A DNA stretch of 64,000 nucleotides from an uncultured Alphaproteobacteria bacterium (lineage in GTDB: Bacteria > Pseudomonadota > Alphaproteobacteria > GCA-2731375): positions 1,008,557 to 1,072,556 of the forward strand of contig CATOSZ010000003.1 of the NCBI GenBank assembly GCA_951812805.1. The letters are read 5' to 3'. Positions 34,874 through 43,469 of the stretch are shown here, piece after piece. The notes below the pieces were generated by a model. It did not search any database. It saw nothing but the letters and a program-made list of their open reading frames with translations, and had not been told where the DNA came from. A program made the translations under genes and the position numbers. Position 1 is the first letter of the stretch, and the number at the start of each line of letters is the position of its first letter.

Positions 34874-35649
34874 CACGCGTCGCCGTAAACGTAAAGGGCG
34901 GGCGAGCCGTCCGCCGGGTTAAGCACTTCCGCCGCGAGCTGGATCTGCTGCTCGCCGTCGCGCGACATCAGCGTCAGATCCCCCGCCGGCCGGACGGAGC
35001 ACCGAGGCGCGTAGTAGTGCCGAGCGACGCCGTGCAGCGGGCAGTCCTCGACGTACCGCAGCGCGGCCAGCACGTCGCGCTCCCCGCAGGCCGCGAGCCC
35101 TCGGCCCACCGCGATGTGCGCGCGCGGCGCGGCCTTCACGCGGTAGGTCACGACGATGTCTGCGTCCTCCTTCATGATCTCGATGCGGCCGTGCTTCGCA
35201 TCAACCCTGTAGTCGTGGTCCTTGTTCCACACCATGCCACCCTTTTTCGAGACGCGGATCGTATCTACCTCCCCAGCGTGCGCTTCGGCGAGCGTGTACC
35301 ACCGGCCCTTGAGCACGGCGTGCTCCTCGTCGACGACGAGGACGTGATCGACGTCGGCCGCCTCGCCTTGCCCGAAAAATAGCGCCAGGTTATCGAGCGA
35401 GAGATCGTGCAGCGTGAAGTTAAGCGTGCGCGTCACCGAGCGCGGCTTATCCACCATCTTGCGCTCGGGCCCGGAGCCCGACATCACCACCACACGCTCC
35501 TCGGAGACGCTCAACGCGGCCGAGACCGTGTCGCCCAGATCGCGCGCCCCGGTCAGCCGCTCCGCGCCGTCCGCGCCGCTCTCGATCAGGTCGAGGTAGA
35601 GCCGGCCTTGACCGATCAGGATGTTGTCGTTGTGCTTTGAGATTGCCAC
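34873..35649 (-). CDS. Phage tail tube protein
   Basis: A 258-aa protein starting MAISKHNDNILIGQGRLYLD, with VTRTLNFTLHDLSLDNLALFFG typical of major tail tube proteins, and many beta-rich segments. Placed directly before the chaperones, as in other Mu-like and lambda-like tails. It should polymerise around the tape measure. Confidence 0.75.
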   Translation of the reverse strand: MAISKHNDNILIGQGRLYLDLIESGADGAERLTGARDLGDTVSAALSVSEERVVVMSGSGPERKMVDKPRSVTRTLNFTLHDLSLDNLALFFGQGEAADVDHVLVVDEEHAVLKGRWYTLAEAHAGEVDTIRVSKKGGMVWNKDHDYRVDAKHGRIEIMKEDADIVVTYRVKAAPRAHIAVGRGLAACGERDVLAALRYVEDCPLHGVARHYYAPRCSVRPAGDLTLMSRDGEQQIQLAAEVLNPADGSPALYVYGDA

Positions 35650-35658
35650 GCCCGCCTC

Positions 35659-36111
35659 CTATTCGTCGTCCGCCGCGAAGACCGCCGCGGTCTTCGTCGC
35701 CCGCGCGGCGATCTCCGCCAGCGCGCCCGCTCGCCCACCCGGCTTCACGGCGTAGGGCAGCGCGATGCTTTCATCGTCGACGCCGGCCACCAGGGGCGCG
35801 AGCGCCTCGGCGAGCGGCGCCGCCGCCGCCTTCATCGCCGCCAAGTTCGGGGCGGCCTGGATCGCGGCGGCCATCCGTCCGACCTCGTGGAGCAGCAGGT
35901 GGACGCCATCCAGCGCCGTGCCGACCAGCGTGCCCTGGTCCCCGACGCTGGCGGCGATCTTCGTGCGCGCGGCCAGCCGCAGATCGTCGACCGTCGCCTC
36001 GATTCTGACGTCCGCCGCCTCCACGCCCATCTCCGCGAGCCAGTCGTCGATCTCCGAGAGTGGTGCCGCGCCGAGTACCGCGCCGTCCGATGCCTGCTTG
36101 ATTAGCGCCAT
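35659..36111 (-). CDS. Conserved-looking tail region protein, unknown function
   Basis: A 150-aa protein, largely helical (ASVGDQGTLVGTALDGVHLL, AAAAPLAEALAPLVAG). No domain recognised. ATG at 36111 overlaps the end of the upstream gene; a TTG at 36114 is less likely. Position before the tail tube suggests a neck or tail completion role. Confidence 0.6.
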   Translation of the reverse strand: MALIKQASDGAVLGAAPLSEIDDWLAEMGVEAADVRIEATVDDLRLAARTKIAASVGDQGTLVGTALDGVHLLLHEVGRMAAAIQAAPNLAAMKAAAAPLAEALAPLVAGVDDESIALPYAVKPGGRAGALAEIAARATKTAAVFAADDE

Positions 36112-36896
36112 CAAACAATCTCCTTGTGGAAGTACGAGCCGCCCAGGCTCCGGGCGTAGACATAAGCGCCGCCGTGATCGCCGGCGCCGACATAGAGCAG
36201 CGCCAGTGCGACCTTCATCTGGCCGGTGCCCTGGAAGAGCGCCCGGGAGCCACCGCCCCAGCCGGCCTTCGTGGCGTGCTTGTAGCGCCAGCCCTGGTCC
36301 ACGTCGCCCGCCCCGACCTTGATCGAGGCCGACATGTTATGCGAGGGGAAAAACACGATGTCGCCACTGTGCGACACGACGTTTATGAAACACGCCGCCT
36401 GGGTCGCGAACTCGCCCCGGCCCCAGCCGGAGAAGCCGCCCAACGCCCTTATCGAGAGCACATAAAGCTGGCTCGGCGGTCCGTCCGCCTGGCCGCCGGC
36501 GATCCCCACATTGAACAGCAGAACCCTGAACTGGCTGCCATGCCAGGGCGGGTCACCGTCGGGGCCGTTGGTCGCCTTCGCCAGATCGCCGCCGAAACCG
36601 ATGTCCTTGGCGGCAAGCCTGTCGAGCGTCACCACTTCCAGTGTCCCTCTCTCCACCGCGCTCCCGCGGGCGAACGCCGCGAAGGGCGAGCCGTTGTGCG
36701 CGGCGATAATCGGCTTCGGCGCGTTGACCTCGCCGCCACAGAGGCCGGCCCAGGCATAGGTGTCCGAGATGAGGTTCGGGGCTACCGGCCGGCTCGCCGG
36801 CGCCTCCTTCCAGAACCTCTCGCGCTGGTCATCGATATAGGCCTTCTGCGCCTCGGCGGCGTCGATCAGGTTTGCGATCTTCTCTGCCGTGGCCAT
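36111..36896 (-). CDS. Phage structural protein of unknown type
   Basis: A 261-aa protein, beta-rich in its second half (FRVLLFNVGIAGGQ, ACFINVVSHSGDIVFFPS, YVYARSLGGSYFHKEIV), starting MATAEKIANLIDAAEAQKAY. The jelly-roll-like pattern would fit a tail sheath-associated, spike or decoration protein, but no family is recognised. ATG at 36896 chosen because the upstream part of the open frame is Arg-rich noise. Confidence 0.6.
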   Translation of the reverse strand: MATAEKIANLIDAAEAQKAYIDDQRERFWKEAPASRPVAPNLISDTYAWAGLCGGEVNAPKPIIAAHNGSPFAAFARGSAVERGTLEVVTLDRLAAKDIGFGGDLAKATNGPDGDPPWHGSQFRVLLFNVGIAGGQADGPPSQLYVLSIRALGGFSGWGRGEFATQAACFINVVSHSGDIVFFPSHNMSASIKVGAGDVDQGWRYKHATKAGWGGGSRALFQGTGQMKVALALLYVGAGDHGGAYVYARSLGGSYFHKEIV

Positions 36897-36897
36897 G

Positions 36898-37206
36898 TCA
36901 AGCTCCCTTCGTCGCGCCGGCGGCGATCGCCGTGTCGCGCGCCCGCCACCAGGCCGTCTGGGCCGAGACCAGCGCCGTGCCCGCTTCCGCCAGGCGGCCG
37001 AGCGTCGCCTCCGCCGCCTCCAGATACCCGTCCTTGTCCAGCGCCACGAGGTCCTCCGGCCGGAGCCAGACGACATCGCCCGCCGCGCGGGGCCGGCCGT
37101 CCCATATCAGCGGCTTGGCCAGAAGTGTCGGAGTCCGCTCAGCCACCGCGCCGCTGGCATTCGTGTAGGTTTTCGGCAGGCTGCTATTAGGCACAGTGGT
37201 CATCAT
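36898..37206 (-). CDS. Small phage protein, unknown function
   Basis: A 102-aa protein. The middle PLIWDGRPRAAGDVVWLRPEDL reads like a small beta domain and the C-terminal helix is TAWWRARDTAIAAG. Start at 37206 or 37203 (two tandem ATGs). It overlaps the upstream gp37-like gene by 20 bp. No family assigned. Confidence 0.55.
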   Translation of the reverse strand: MMTTVPNSSLPKTYTNASGAVAERTPTLLAKPLIWDGRPRAAGDVVWLRPEDLVALDKDGYLEAAEATLGRLAEAGTALVSAQTAWWRARDTAIAAGATKGA

Positions 37207-37774
37207 CCATCTCCTTAAGCGCACCACCGCCCACCCAGTACGTCGCGGCGTAGACATCGCGCCAGATCGCCCTGCCTTCGGCTATCTCGGCGAGTTCGCC
37301 CCGGCGGAATTGGAGCGGCGCGGGCCGTGGCGGCGGCGGGCACACACACGTCCCGACTACTGGCGCCCAGCCGATCAGCGCCGCGCGGGTCGCCGCCAGC
37401 GCCGCCGACAGATCCTCCCTGCACCGCGCGCGGCGCCCACTCGAGTCGTTCGCGGCGCTCACGATCACGTAGACGGCGATCTCCGCCGTCACCCGCTGCA
37501 CCGTGCTGGCCCGCCCGCCGACGCTGCCCCCGGTGCTCTCGGTGAGCGGTAGCACCGCCGCCAGCGGCGGGCGGAGCTTAGTGTCGTCGGCCACGGTGAG
37601 GGCGTCGAAAACTTCACGGAAGCCGCCGGTTAATGCGACGAACTCGTCCACGAACTCGGGTAGATCCTTCCCCGCGCCGCGCGCCTCCCGATAACACTTC
37701 CGCGTCAGCAGGCTCTCCAGGCGCCCGTGGACCGCCGCCGCGATTCCGAAGTCCATCTTCGCCGCCACGCTCAC
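37187..37774 (-). CDS. Mu gp37-like/tail terminator region protein
   Basis: A 195-aa protein located after the virion morphogenesis gene, as gp37 of Mu. The C-terminal AIWRDVYAATYWVGGGAL and middle AEIAVYVIVSA strands fit the DUF1834-type tail completion fold. It may finish the tail or connect it to the head. Assignment is mainly positional. Confidence 0.55.
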   Translation of the reverse strand: MSVAAKMDFGIAAAVHGRLESLLTRKCYREARGAGKDLPEFVDEFVALTGGFREVFDALTVADDTKLRPPLAAVLPLTESTGGSVGGRASTVQRVTAEIAVYVIVSAANDSSGRRARCREDLSAALAATRAALIGWAPVVGTCVCPPPPRPAPLQFRRGELAEIAEGRAIWRDVYAATYWVGGGALKEMDDDHCA

Positions 37775-38292
37775 GCCACGGCCTCCGACAGCCGCCGCGC
37801 GACCGTATCCACGATCATCGCCTCGTCGCCTGAGTCCAGACCCAGGAACGGCCGCGCCGGGATCGCCGACCCCGGGTGCCGGACCTGTTTCACCGGATGC
37901 CGCGCACCGGGCCAGAACAGCGCCTTCTTCTGCCGGGCCCGGATCGTGCGCGGCTTGGTCCGGCCGCCGAACTGATGGATCGCCGCATATCCGACATTGG
38001 TGCCGACCTCGACGCCGTCGCGGCTCGCGTTGTGCGCGATCGAGCCGAGCAGGCGGCCCGTCATCACCAGGGTCTGGCCGCTCTCGCGCCTGGCCCGCCC
38101 GGAGATCGGCCAGGCCGCGCCCGACGGGCCCTGGCCGCGCTCGAAGCGGTGCTGTACCGAGGTCACGAGCCGGCCGCCGATCTCGTCGAACACCGGCCTC
38201 GGATCCGCCATCTCACGCACCAGGCGCATTAAGGCCCGGCCGGCCGCGGAATCGTCGTATTCGAGATCCAGCCTGACGCCCGCGCCCGCCAT
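37771..38292 (-). CDS. Phage virion morphogenesis protein (Mu G-like)
   Basis: A 173-aa protein of the virion morphogenesis family: PVFDEIGGRLVTSVQHRFERGQGPSG, LVMTGRLLGSIAH, and HQFGGRTKPRTIRARQ with C-terminal IPARPFLGL. It takes part in head-tail joining or tail completion in Mu-like phages. Overlaps both neighbours. Confidence 0.85.
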   Translation of the reverse strand: MAGAGVRLDLEYDDSAAGRALMRLVREMADPRPVFDEIGGRLVTSVQHRFERGQGPSGAAWPISGRARRESGQTLVMTGRLLGSIAHNASRDGVEVGTNVGYAAIHQFGGRTKPRTIRARQKKALFWPGARHPVKQVRHPGSAIPARPFLGLDSGDEAMIVDTVARRLSEAVA

Positions 38293-38774
38293 CAGCAGAA
38301 CACCCGCGCCAGCCTGCCTTCGGTCATCACCGGCGTCGGGCCCGTGACCGCCGGCGCCGTCACGCGCCGGCGCACGGCCGCGCCCTCATTGTCCAGTAGC
38401 GCCATCTCGCCCGAGGCGAGCGCCGACAGTCGCTCGCGCGCGCGCCGCGCCCGGGCATCCACCGCCTCCGTGCTGACCTCCTCGTGCAGACGCTGATAGG
38501 CTAGGTCGCAGGCGATCGCCACCAGCGCAGGGTAAGGGGGTGTGCCGCAAAGCGGTAGTGTGTAGGACACCGACAGGCCGGCGGCGATCTCCGACGAGGC
38601 GTCCGTCAGGGCCGCCGTCACGCGGGCTGCCGTCGCTTTAGCCGCGGCCTCGGCCTCCGCCGCGACCGCATCCTCGTCGTCAGCTTCCACTGCGGCTGGG
38701 CATACGGTGATCAGGCGCCGCAGATCCTCGTCGTGCAGCCGCGCCTCCATATCCTGGCGCGTCGCATAACTCAT
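38292..38774 (-). CDS. DUF1320 (Mu gp36-like) protein
   Basis: A 160-aa protein starting MSYATRQDMEARLHDEDLRRL and containing ASSEIAAGLSVSYTLPL and ALVAIACDLAYQRLH, as in DUF1320 gp36 proteins, which act at the head-tail connector. A 4-bp overlap with the upstream gene. Confidence 0.82.
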   Translation of the reverse strand: MSYATRQDMEARLHDEDLRRLITVCPAAVEADDEDAVAAEAEAAAKATAARVTAALTDASSEIAAGLSVSYTLPLCGTPPYPALVAIACDLAYQRLHEEVSTEAVDARARRARERLSALASGEMALLDNEGAAVRRRVTAPAVTGPTPVMTEGRLARVFC

Positions 38775-39154
38775 GCGACGCCCTCCCGGTGGGCCGCCCA
38801 CGCCGTGTCGCGTTCCGCCGCGGTGACGCCGCCTAACCCCGTCGCCGCCTCCAGCGCCCGCACCTCGGGCCTGCCGGATTTCGTCCAGTGATCCTCGTTC
38901 CCCGGCTCCAGCCCCGGAATCGCGGCGAGGAGGGCCGCTGCGCGCGCGCCCTCCCCGCCGCCGGCCGTGCGCGCGGGCAGCACCTCCTCTTCCGCCCCAG
39001 CCTCGGGCGCCGCCGCGCCGGTCAGCGCCTCTATAACGCCGGCCGCCAGCAGCGGCTCGGCCGCCGCCGCGTCGAGACCGACCGTCTCGCCCGGCGCGTA
39101 GCGCCGCAGATCGTGGTCGAGTGGGCTTAACACCCGGTATGCCGCGGGCCGCAT
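38771..39154 (-). CDS. Mu gp35/HI1506-like protein
   Basis: A 127-aa protein with an N-terminal segment LSPLDHDLRRYAPGETVGLD, as in DUF7210-type phage proteins, and a C-terminal HI1506-like stretch (LEPGNEDHWTKSGRPEVRAL) that resembles a small SAP/FluMu-type domain. It lies between the capsid and gp36-like genes. Start at 39154, overlapping the capsid stop. Confidence 0.65.
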   Translation of the reverse strand: MRPAAYRVLSPLDHDLRRYAPGETVGLDAAAAEPLLAAGVIEALTGAAAPEAGAEEEVLPARTAGGGEGARAAALLAAIPGLEPGNEDHWTKSGRPEVRALEAATGLGGVTAAERDTAWAAHREGVA

Positions 39155-40089
39155 CACGCCACCGCCGCGTCGAACAGGTAGCCGGCTCGGCTGGCGATAA
39201 TCCGTTCATCCACGCTCTCGCCGACGATCAGCCCCGTGCCGCCGCGCAGACCACCGAGCTTGTCCTCGTGGCCGACCCGCGTCACCCGGTCGCCATACTG
39301 CGCCGTCACCCCGAAGGTCGGCGGCCCGGCGAGGCCGGCGTTCGGGCTGTCGTGGAACATCAGTGCCTTCTTGCCCCAGAGCCGCGCCAGCGTCGGCGGC
39401 TGGCCCGGCTTGCTCGACGTCGCCCACGCGAGGCCGACGCGCACCTCCAGCTGCAGGATGTCGCCCACCTGCGCCGGCGTCGCCACGCCCGAGTCGCCCG
39501 ACGAACGGTTCACCGCCTTCAGCACCCTCGGGTGCGTCGAGACGCTGCGCCAGACGTCCGGGCCGAACAGCAGCTTGGTCGGCATCATCAACATCGAATA
39601 CTTCGCGTCCTCGATCGCCCGTATCGGGTCCGCGTCCGCGTGGCTCCATTGCGATTCGCCCGACAGCGCCAGCTTGTTCTCGTTGCCGAACTCGCTGGCG
39701 TCGAAGGCCAGGCCCGCGACGCGCCGCTCGCGGTCGAGCGCGATCAGATCCGAGAGCAACATCACCGAGCGGTCCACCGGATCGGCGCCGCGCGGCGCGT
39801 TCCGGATGTCGTCGTGGGGCACCACGTCGGAGAGCGCGTAGTCGACACAGGACGAGGTCTGCTCGCTGGCCGTGAAATGCACCATGTTCGGCGCGCTGCG
39901 CCGGCCGATCCGCGTCTCCGGGATTGTGAAACTCTCGGCCAGCGGATAGTCCATGTACTTGTAGGTCAGCAGATTGACCGGTACCCGCGGGAATACCCAG
40001 TCGGCCAGATACTGTGCGTTCCGGTAGGCGACGGCGATCTCCGTCCGCGCCTCGTCGACCGGATAGGTCGAGGTCGATGAATTAGCCAT
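39154..40089 (-). CDS. Major capsid protein
   Basis: A 311-aa HK97-fold-type coat protein: DEARTEIAVAYRNAQYLADW, the VDYALSDVVPHDDIRNAP segment and RSSGDSGVATPAQVG match phage major head proteins of the Mu/SGNH-like type. Upstream are the decoration and protease/scaffold genes, the standard order of head modules. Confidence 0.88.
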   Translation of the reverse strand: MANSSTSTYPVDEARTEIAVAYRNAQYLADWVFPRVPVNLLTYKYMDYPLAESFTIPETRIGRRSAPNMVHFTASEQTSSCVDYALSDVVPHDDIRNAPRGADPVDRSVMLLSDLIALDRERRVAGLAFDASEFGNENKLALSGESQWSHADADPIRAIEDAKYSMLMMPTKLLFGPDVWRSVSTHPRVLKAVNRSSGDSGVATPAQVGDILQLEVRVGLAWATSSKPGQPPTLARLWGKKALMFHDSPNAGLAGPPTFGVTAQYGDRVTRVGHEDKLGGLRGGTGLIVGESVDERIIASRAGYLFDAAVA

Positions 40090-40101
40090 CTCGCGCCCTC
40101 C

Positions 40102-40677
40102 TCAAATCAGCCGCGGTGCCAGCAGCACCGGGATGATGTCGCCGTCCGCCGTCGCCGCCGCCAATGCGATGCCGACCGCTTGCGACGGCCGTCGCCACGA
40201 GACCAGCAACTTCTTCCCCGTCGTCGAGGTGGTGCAGGTAATTTTGCCAGCCTCCTTGATACTCGATGCGGCCGTGCGGCTCACGACCGCCGTCGCGTCC
40301 GCCGCGAGTTCGATAACGGCCGCGATCTCATCACCGGCGGCAATACCGGCCACCGCGATATCCGCGTTCGCGCCAGCGCCGTCGAGCACCGCCGTATGCG
40401 AGGAGGCCGTCGCCGCGACCGCGCGTCCGTCGGAGTCACTCGCCAGCGGCGCGCCCCGCTCGACGGCGCCTCCGGCCTCGATATTCACGACGCCCACCAG
40501 GTGCACATCGACGCGCGCGCCGTTCACGGCCCCGAGTTCGCCCGAAACCCCGATCGGGGTTTCGGTCCCCGCACCGGCCTGTGCCACGGCCCCGTCGGCC
40601 GCGCCGGCCCGGACGATCCGCCGCGCCGCGATGGCACCGCCGGCGGTGAAGTTCAACGTCAAGGTCGGCCTATGCAT
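40102..40677 (-). CDS. DUF2190-like head decoration protein
   Basis: A 191-aa beta-rich protein with Ala/Gly repeats (AIAARRIVRAGAADGAVAQA, GIAAGDEIAAVIELAAD). The pattern is typical of DUF2190 capsid decoration proteins lying just before the capsid gene. ATG at 40677 overlaps the protease stop. Confidence 0.7.
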   Translation of the reverse strand: MHRPTLTLNFTAGGAIAARRIVRAGAADGAVAQAGAGTETPIGVSGELGAVNGARVDVHLVGVVNIEAGGAVERGAPLASDSDGRAVAATASSHTAVLDGAGANADIAVAGIAAGDEIAAVIELAADATAVVSRTAASSIKEAGKITCTTSTTGKKLLVSWRRPSQAVGIALAAATADGDIIPVLLAPRLI

Positions 40678-41869
40678 CGCTCTCGCCCTCCGCCGCGCGC
40701 CGCTGGCGCACCGCCTGCGCGATGTTGGTCTCGCCCGTCTCGTCGGCCGCCAGAAGCGCCCGCGAGCGCCGCGCCTTGGCCTGAAGGTCGTCGTCACCGC
40801 CACCCGGCGCCGCGTCGTCGCCCGCCACCTCGTCGTAGCGTATGCGCGCCGGCAGCGCCGCCAGAAAGCGTTCCAGAACCGCCCCCGGCGCCGTCTCGGC
40901 CGCCGCCCCGTCCGGCCCGGCGAGCTGGATCGTCTCTTCCGCCGGCAGGCTCGCCAGCAGCGCCGCCAGGCCCGCCCGCTCCGCCGGCAGCACCCGGCCG
41001 GCCTGGACGTGGCCTTCCAGCGCCGCCTCCGCCGTCGCCAGGCGGCGGGCCGCCTCGGCCTCCGTCCGCTCGGCTTCGATCCGCTCGCGCTCGGCGGCGA
41101 GTTCCGCGCGCTCCGCTTCCAGCGCCTCGCGTTCCACGGCCAGCGCCGCGCTGTCGGCTCCAGGGGAGCCCGTCTCGGTGGTGATGGTCTCGGGCACGGC
41201 GCCCTCCTTCTTGGGTTTGTTGTCCTTGCCGGGCGCCGCGAACGCGCGGGCGCCTTGCGTCTCGTCGGAGGCCGCGTCGCGGATCGTATCGATCTCCCAA
41301 TCCGGGATCAGATCGTCGGCTTTCTCCACCCCGTCTTTTTCGATGATCCAGTCGCGTAAACTCCGCAGCGTCCGCGCCACCGCCCGCCAGCCCCATCGCT
41401 CTGTATCGGATGTGGCGAGGTCGGCGGCCGCGAACGTGATCACCTGCGCCGCGGCGCTCGAGAACCGGGTTGGCGCCAGGCCCGGCACCGCCGGTGCCGC
41501 GCCGCCCAGAAAACCGATATGGCGCAACACGTCCCCATCGAACGCGATCGAGCGATTGGTGTAACGTTGGGCCTCGACGGCGGCGCGGAAGGCGTCGTCG
41601 ATATCCGAAAACCGCGCTTGCAACCGGTCGCCCACACGGCGCAGGGACGACACCCAGGCATAAGCCGGCGCGTCCGTCTCAGGATGGCCCACCACCACCG
41701 GCGCGGGGTCCGCCGCGGCATAAGCCGCGACGAGGCGGTCGAGCAGCGCCGCGTCGACCGCCACGTCCCGACCGCCCATGTCTTGAAATTCCCCCGTCCG
41801 GCAGACGTCGACCCAGCCGTCGAGCGCGCTCGAGGAGGCGGGGGGGTGGCTCGTGTTCTCATCTTCCAT
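40670..41869 (-). CDS. Phage protease/scaffold protein (Mu I-like)
   Basis: A 399-aa protein. The N-terminal about 160 residues fit the Mu I prohead protease (GWVDVCRTGEFQDMGGRDVA, PVVVGHPETDAPAYAWVSSL, NRSIAFDGDVLRHIGFLGG). The C-terminal half is a Glu/Ala/Arg-rich coiled coil like the scaffold, which in Mu is also made separately from an internal start. The MEDENTS start at 41869 has no clear ribosome binding site; an ATG at 41881 is possible. A perfect palindrome lies just upstream. It opens the leftward late arm. Confidence 0.8.
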   Translation of the reverse strand: MEDENTSHPPASSSALDGWVDVCRTGEFQDMGGRDVAVDAALLDRLVAAYAAADPAPVVVGHPETDAPAYAWVSSLRRVGDRLQARFSDIDDAFRAAVEAQRYTNRSIAFDGDVLRHIGFLGGAAPAVPGLAPTRFSSAAAQVITFAAADLATSDTERWGWRAVARTLRSLRDWIIEKDGVEKADDLIPDWEIDTIRDAASDETQGARAFAAPGKDNKPKKEGAVPETITTETGSPGADSAALAVEREALEAERAELAAERERIEAERTEAEAARRLATAEAALEGHVQAGRVLPAERAGLAALLASLPAEETIQLAGPDGAAAETAPGAVLERFLAALPARIRYDEVAGDDAAPGGGDDDLQAKARRSRALLAADETGETNIAQAVRQRRAAEGESDA

Positions 41870-41901
41870 GGCCCGGACCATGGCACACCCGGAAACCCCT
41901 G

Positions 41902-41925
41902 TGCAGCGGACCATGGTCCGCTGCA
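41902..41925. promoter_or_regulatory. Perfect 24-bp palindrome, candidate late operator
   Basis: A perfect dyad with core GCGGACCATGGTCCGC extended by TGCA on each side. It lies 33 bp before the protease start (leftward) and 57 bp before a small rightward gene. A copy with one mismatch is at 59079-59102 before the lysis operon; the shared stretch including flanks is about 28 bp in the same orientation. Confidence 0.65.
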
Positions 41926-41981
41926 AATAGAGATTGAAACATGGTGGAATAGGTCCATCCTCAGCCAAGGACCAGATTTCC

Positions 41982-42209
41982 ATGGACGAAAAAACGCTCC
42001 GCCACGCGCTCCGCGACATCGGCCTCGCTCTCAACGCCAGCCATAACACCGTGGCCACCGACCGCCCCGACGCCGAGCCCGACGAGATGAGCTGGCGCAT
42101 CGATCACAGTCAGGAAATCGCGTTGGTGTGCGAACTGGAGCGCATGTTGTTGCCTAGCACTGATAGCGTCCCCGTATATACAGATCGTAGTACTGGCCCT
42201 TCGAGCTAG
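41982..42209 (+). CDS. Small protein, unknown function
   Basis: A 75-aa protein starting MDEKTLRHALRDIGLALNAS, with a mixed helical pattern and no recognised domain. It lies between the two arms, and 57 bp after the palindrome. No strong ribosome binding site; whether it is expressed is unclear. Confidence 0.35.
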   Translation: MDEKTLRHALRDIGLALNASHNTVATDRPDAEPDEMSWRIDHSQEIALVCELERMLLPSTDSVPVYTDRSTGPSS

Positions 42210-42260
42210 CCGACAACAAACCCTCGAAAATACGGGCCGGCATACGGCAGAACGTACATG

Positions 42261-43460
42261 TTACGATCTTCGTTTGTTGAACGGGATTACTTGAGCGCCG
42301 GAGGCATGTGTAGAGTCAGTGCCTTTCAGGGATGGAAAGTCCACCACATCCGCTTCGCTGGCGCCAATGAAGCCGCGAGGCAAGCCGCATAGGGACTCTA
42401 CGTCAGAACCATACAGGCGAAAGTCACTGAGTAAATCACCCTTCGTTCGCACGCCTTCGTCGAGCAGCAGGCGGACGGACCGCGCCAGAAGGCACGGCTC
42501 CTCCGAGGCCAGCACATCGTCAAGCGGCTCACTCTTGCGCCACCCGCGCGCGCTGTAGTGCTTCCAAAGGCGGCGCTCATATTCTCCGCTTGTTATCCCG
42601 AGATTGGAGCAGCGCATCATCATTGCACCCACCGACACCTTCCAGCGCTCCTTGAGGGCCGCAAAGGCATTGAGCGACGGCGACCAGATCTCCGAAGCGA
42701 AGCTCTCGGCTGGCATCAGGAATGCTCCAGCAAAATAGAAGGCCTGCCGCTCGATTTCCTTGAAGTCGCTTGTGCTGTTCAGTGTCCGAGCGCTTAGGTG
42801 GCGATGAAGAACCAGGTGTCCGAGTTCGTGCGCCGCATCCATTCGGGAGCGAACGCATGTCGCTTTATCGCAGGCGATCAACGTGTAGGGACGACCGTCA
42901 GCCGTCGACCAATTGGATACGCCGTCCATCTTCGTTGTACCAACCTCTTCTTTAACCACGACGGTGCCCGCGTTCTCCAGAACGCGGATCACATCCGAGA
43001 TCGGCCCTTTCCCGAGACCCCACAGAGTCCGGCACTCGTTAGCGATGCACTCGATGTCGTCATCGTGGACTTCCCGGTGGTCTTCGGTATCAAGCTTCGG
43101 AATATTGGGCTCGGGCAAGTCGACCCACTCCTGAAGGGTAAGCGAGATATCCTGGGCCCAGCGGAGCCGAGCCTGGCTCCGCTTCCGCACGCTTTGAGTC
43201 GTGCTCGCCATCGAACGGAAGAACATCGGGGTCGGACCATGATCCGGTTGATGCCGAAGAAAGAAGGCAATCGGAAGGTTCGTCGCCTTCGCCAGTGCCT
43301 CAAGAGCGTCTGGCTCCGGAGACTGGTCCCCAGCTTCCCAGCGGGAAATGCTCGAACTGGTCCTGTTGATCAGATCGGCGAGGGCAACTTGCGTGAGTTC
43401 TCTGGAGTTTCTCGCCTCTACCAGCCGCTCCGCTTGAAACCCCGGCGTCCCATTGCGCAT
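42261..43460 (-). CDS. XRE-family regulator with ImmA/IrrE metallopeptidase domain
   Basis: A 399-aa protein. Residues about 8-65 form a helix-turn-helix (ELTQVALADLINRTSSSISRWEAGDQSP). Residues about 170-290 hold an ImmA/IrrE zinc peptidase domain with AAHELGHLVLH (HExxH). Such fusions sense and cleave a partner regulator or act as antitoxins. GGAGAC lies before the ATG. It is 9 bp after the gene for an unknown 225-aa protein, and both look less GC-rich than flanking phage genes, suggesting an accessory cargo module. Confidence 0.85.
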   Translation of the reverse strand: MRNGTPGFQAERLVEARNSRELTQVALADLINRTSSSISRWEAGDQSPEPDALEALAKATNLPIAFFLRHQPDHGPTPMFFRSMASTTQSVRKRSQARLRWAQDISLTLQEWVDLPEPNIPKLDTEDHREVHDDDIECIANECRTLWGLGKGPISDVIRVLENAGTVVVKEEVGTTKMDGVSNWSTADGRPYTLIACDKATCVRSRMDAAHELGHLVLHRHLSARTLNSTSDFKEIERQAFYFAGAFLMPAESFASEIWSPSLNAFAALKERWKVSVGAMMMRCSNLGITSGEYERRLWKHYSARGWRKSEPLDDVLASEEPCLLARSVRLLLDEGVRTKGDLLSDFRLYGSDVESLCGLPRGFIGASEADVVDFPSLKGTDSTHASGAQVIPFNKRRS

Positions 43461-43469
43461 TGTTGTCTC

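Noticed and set aside
41872..41883. GGACCATGG near the protease start as a third operator copy
   Set aside because: Only half of the dyad is present and it overlaps start-codon context; too short to claim.
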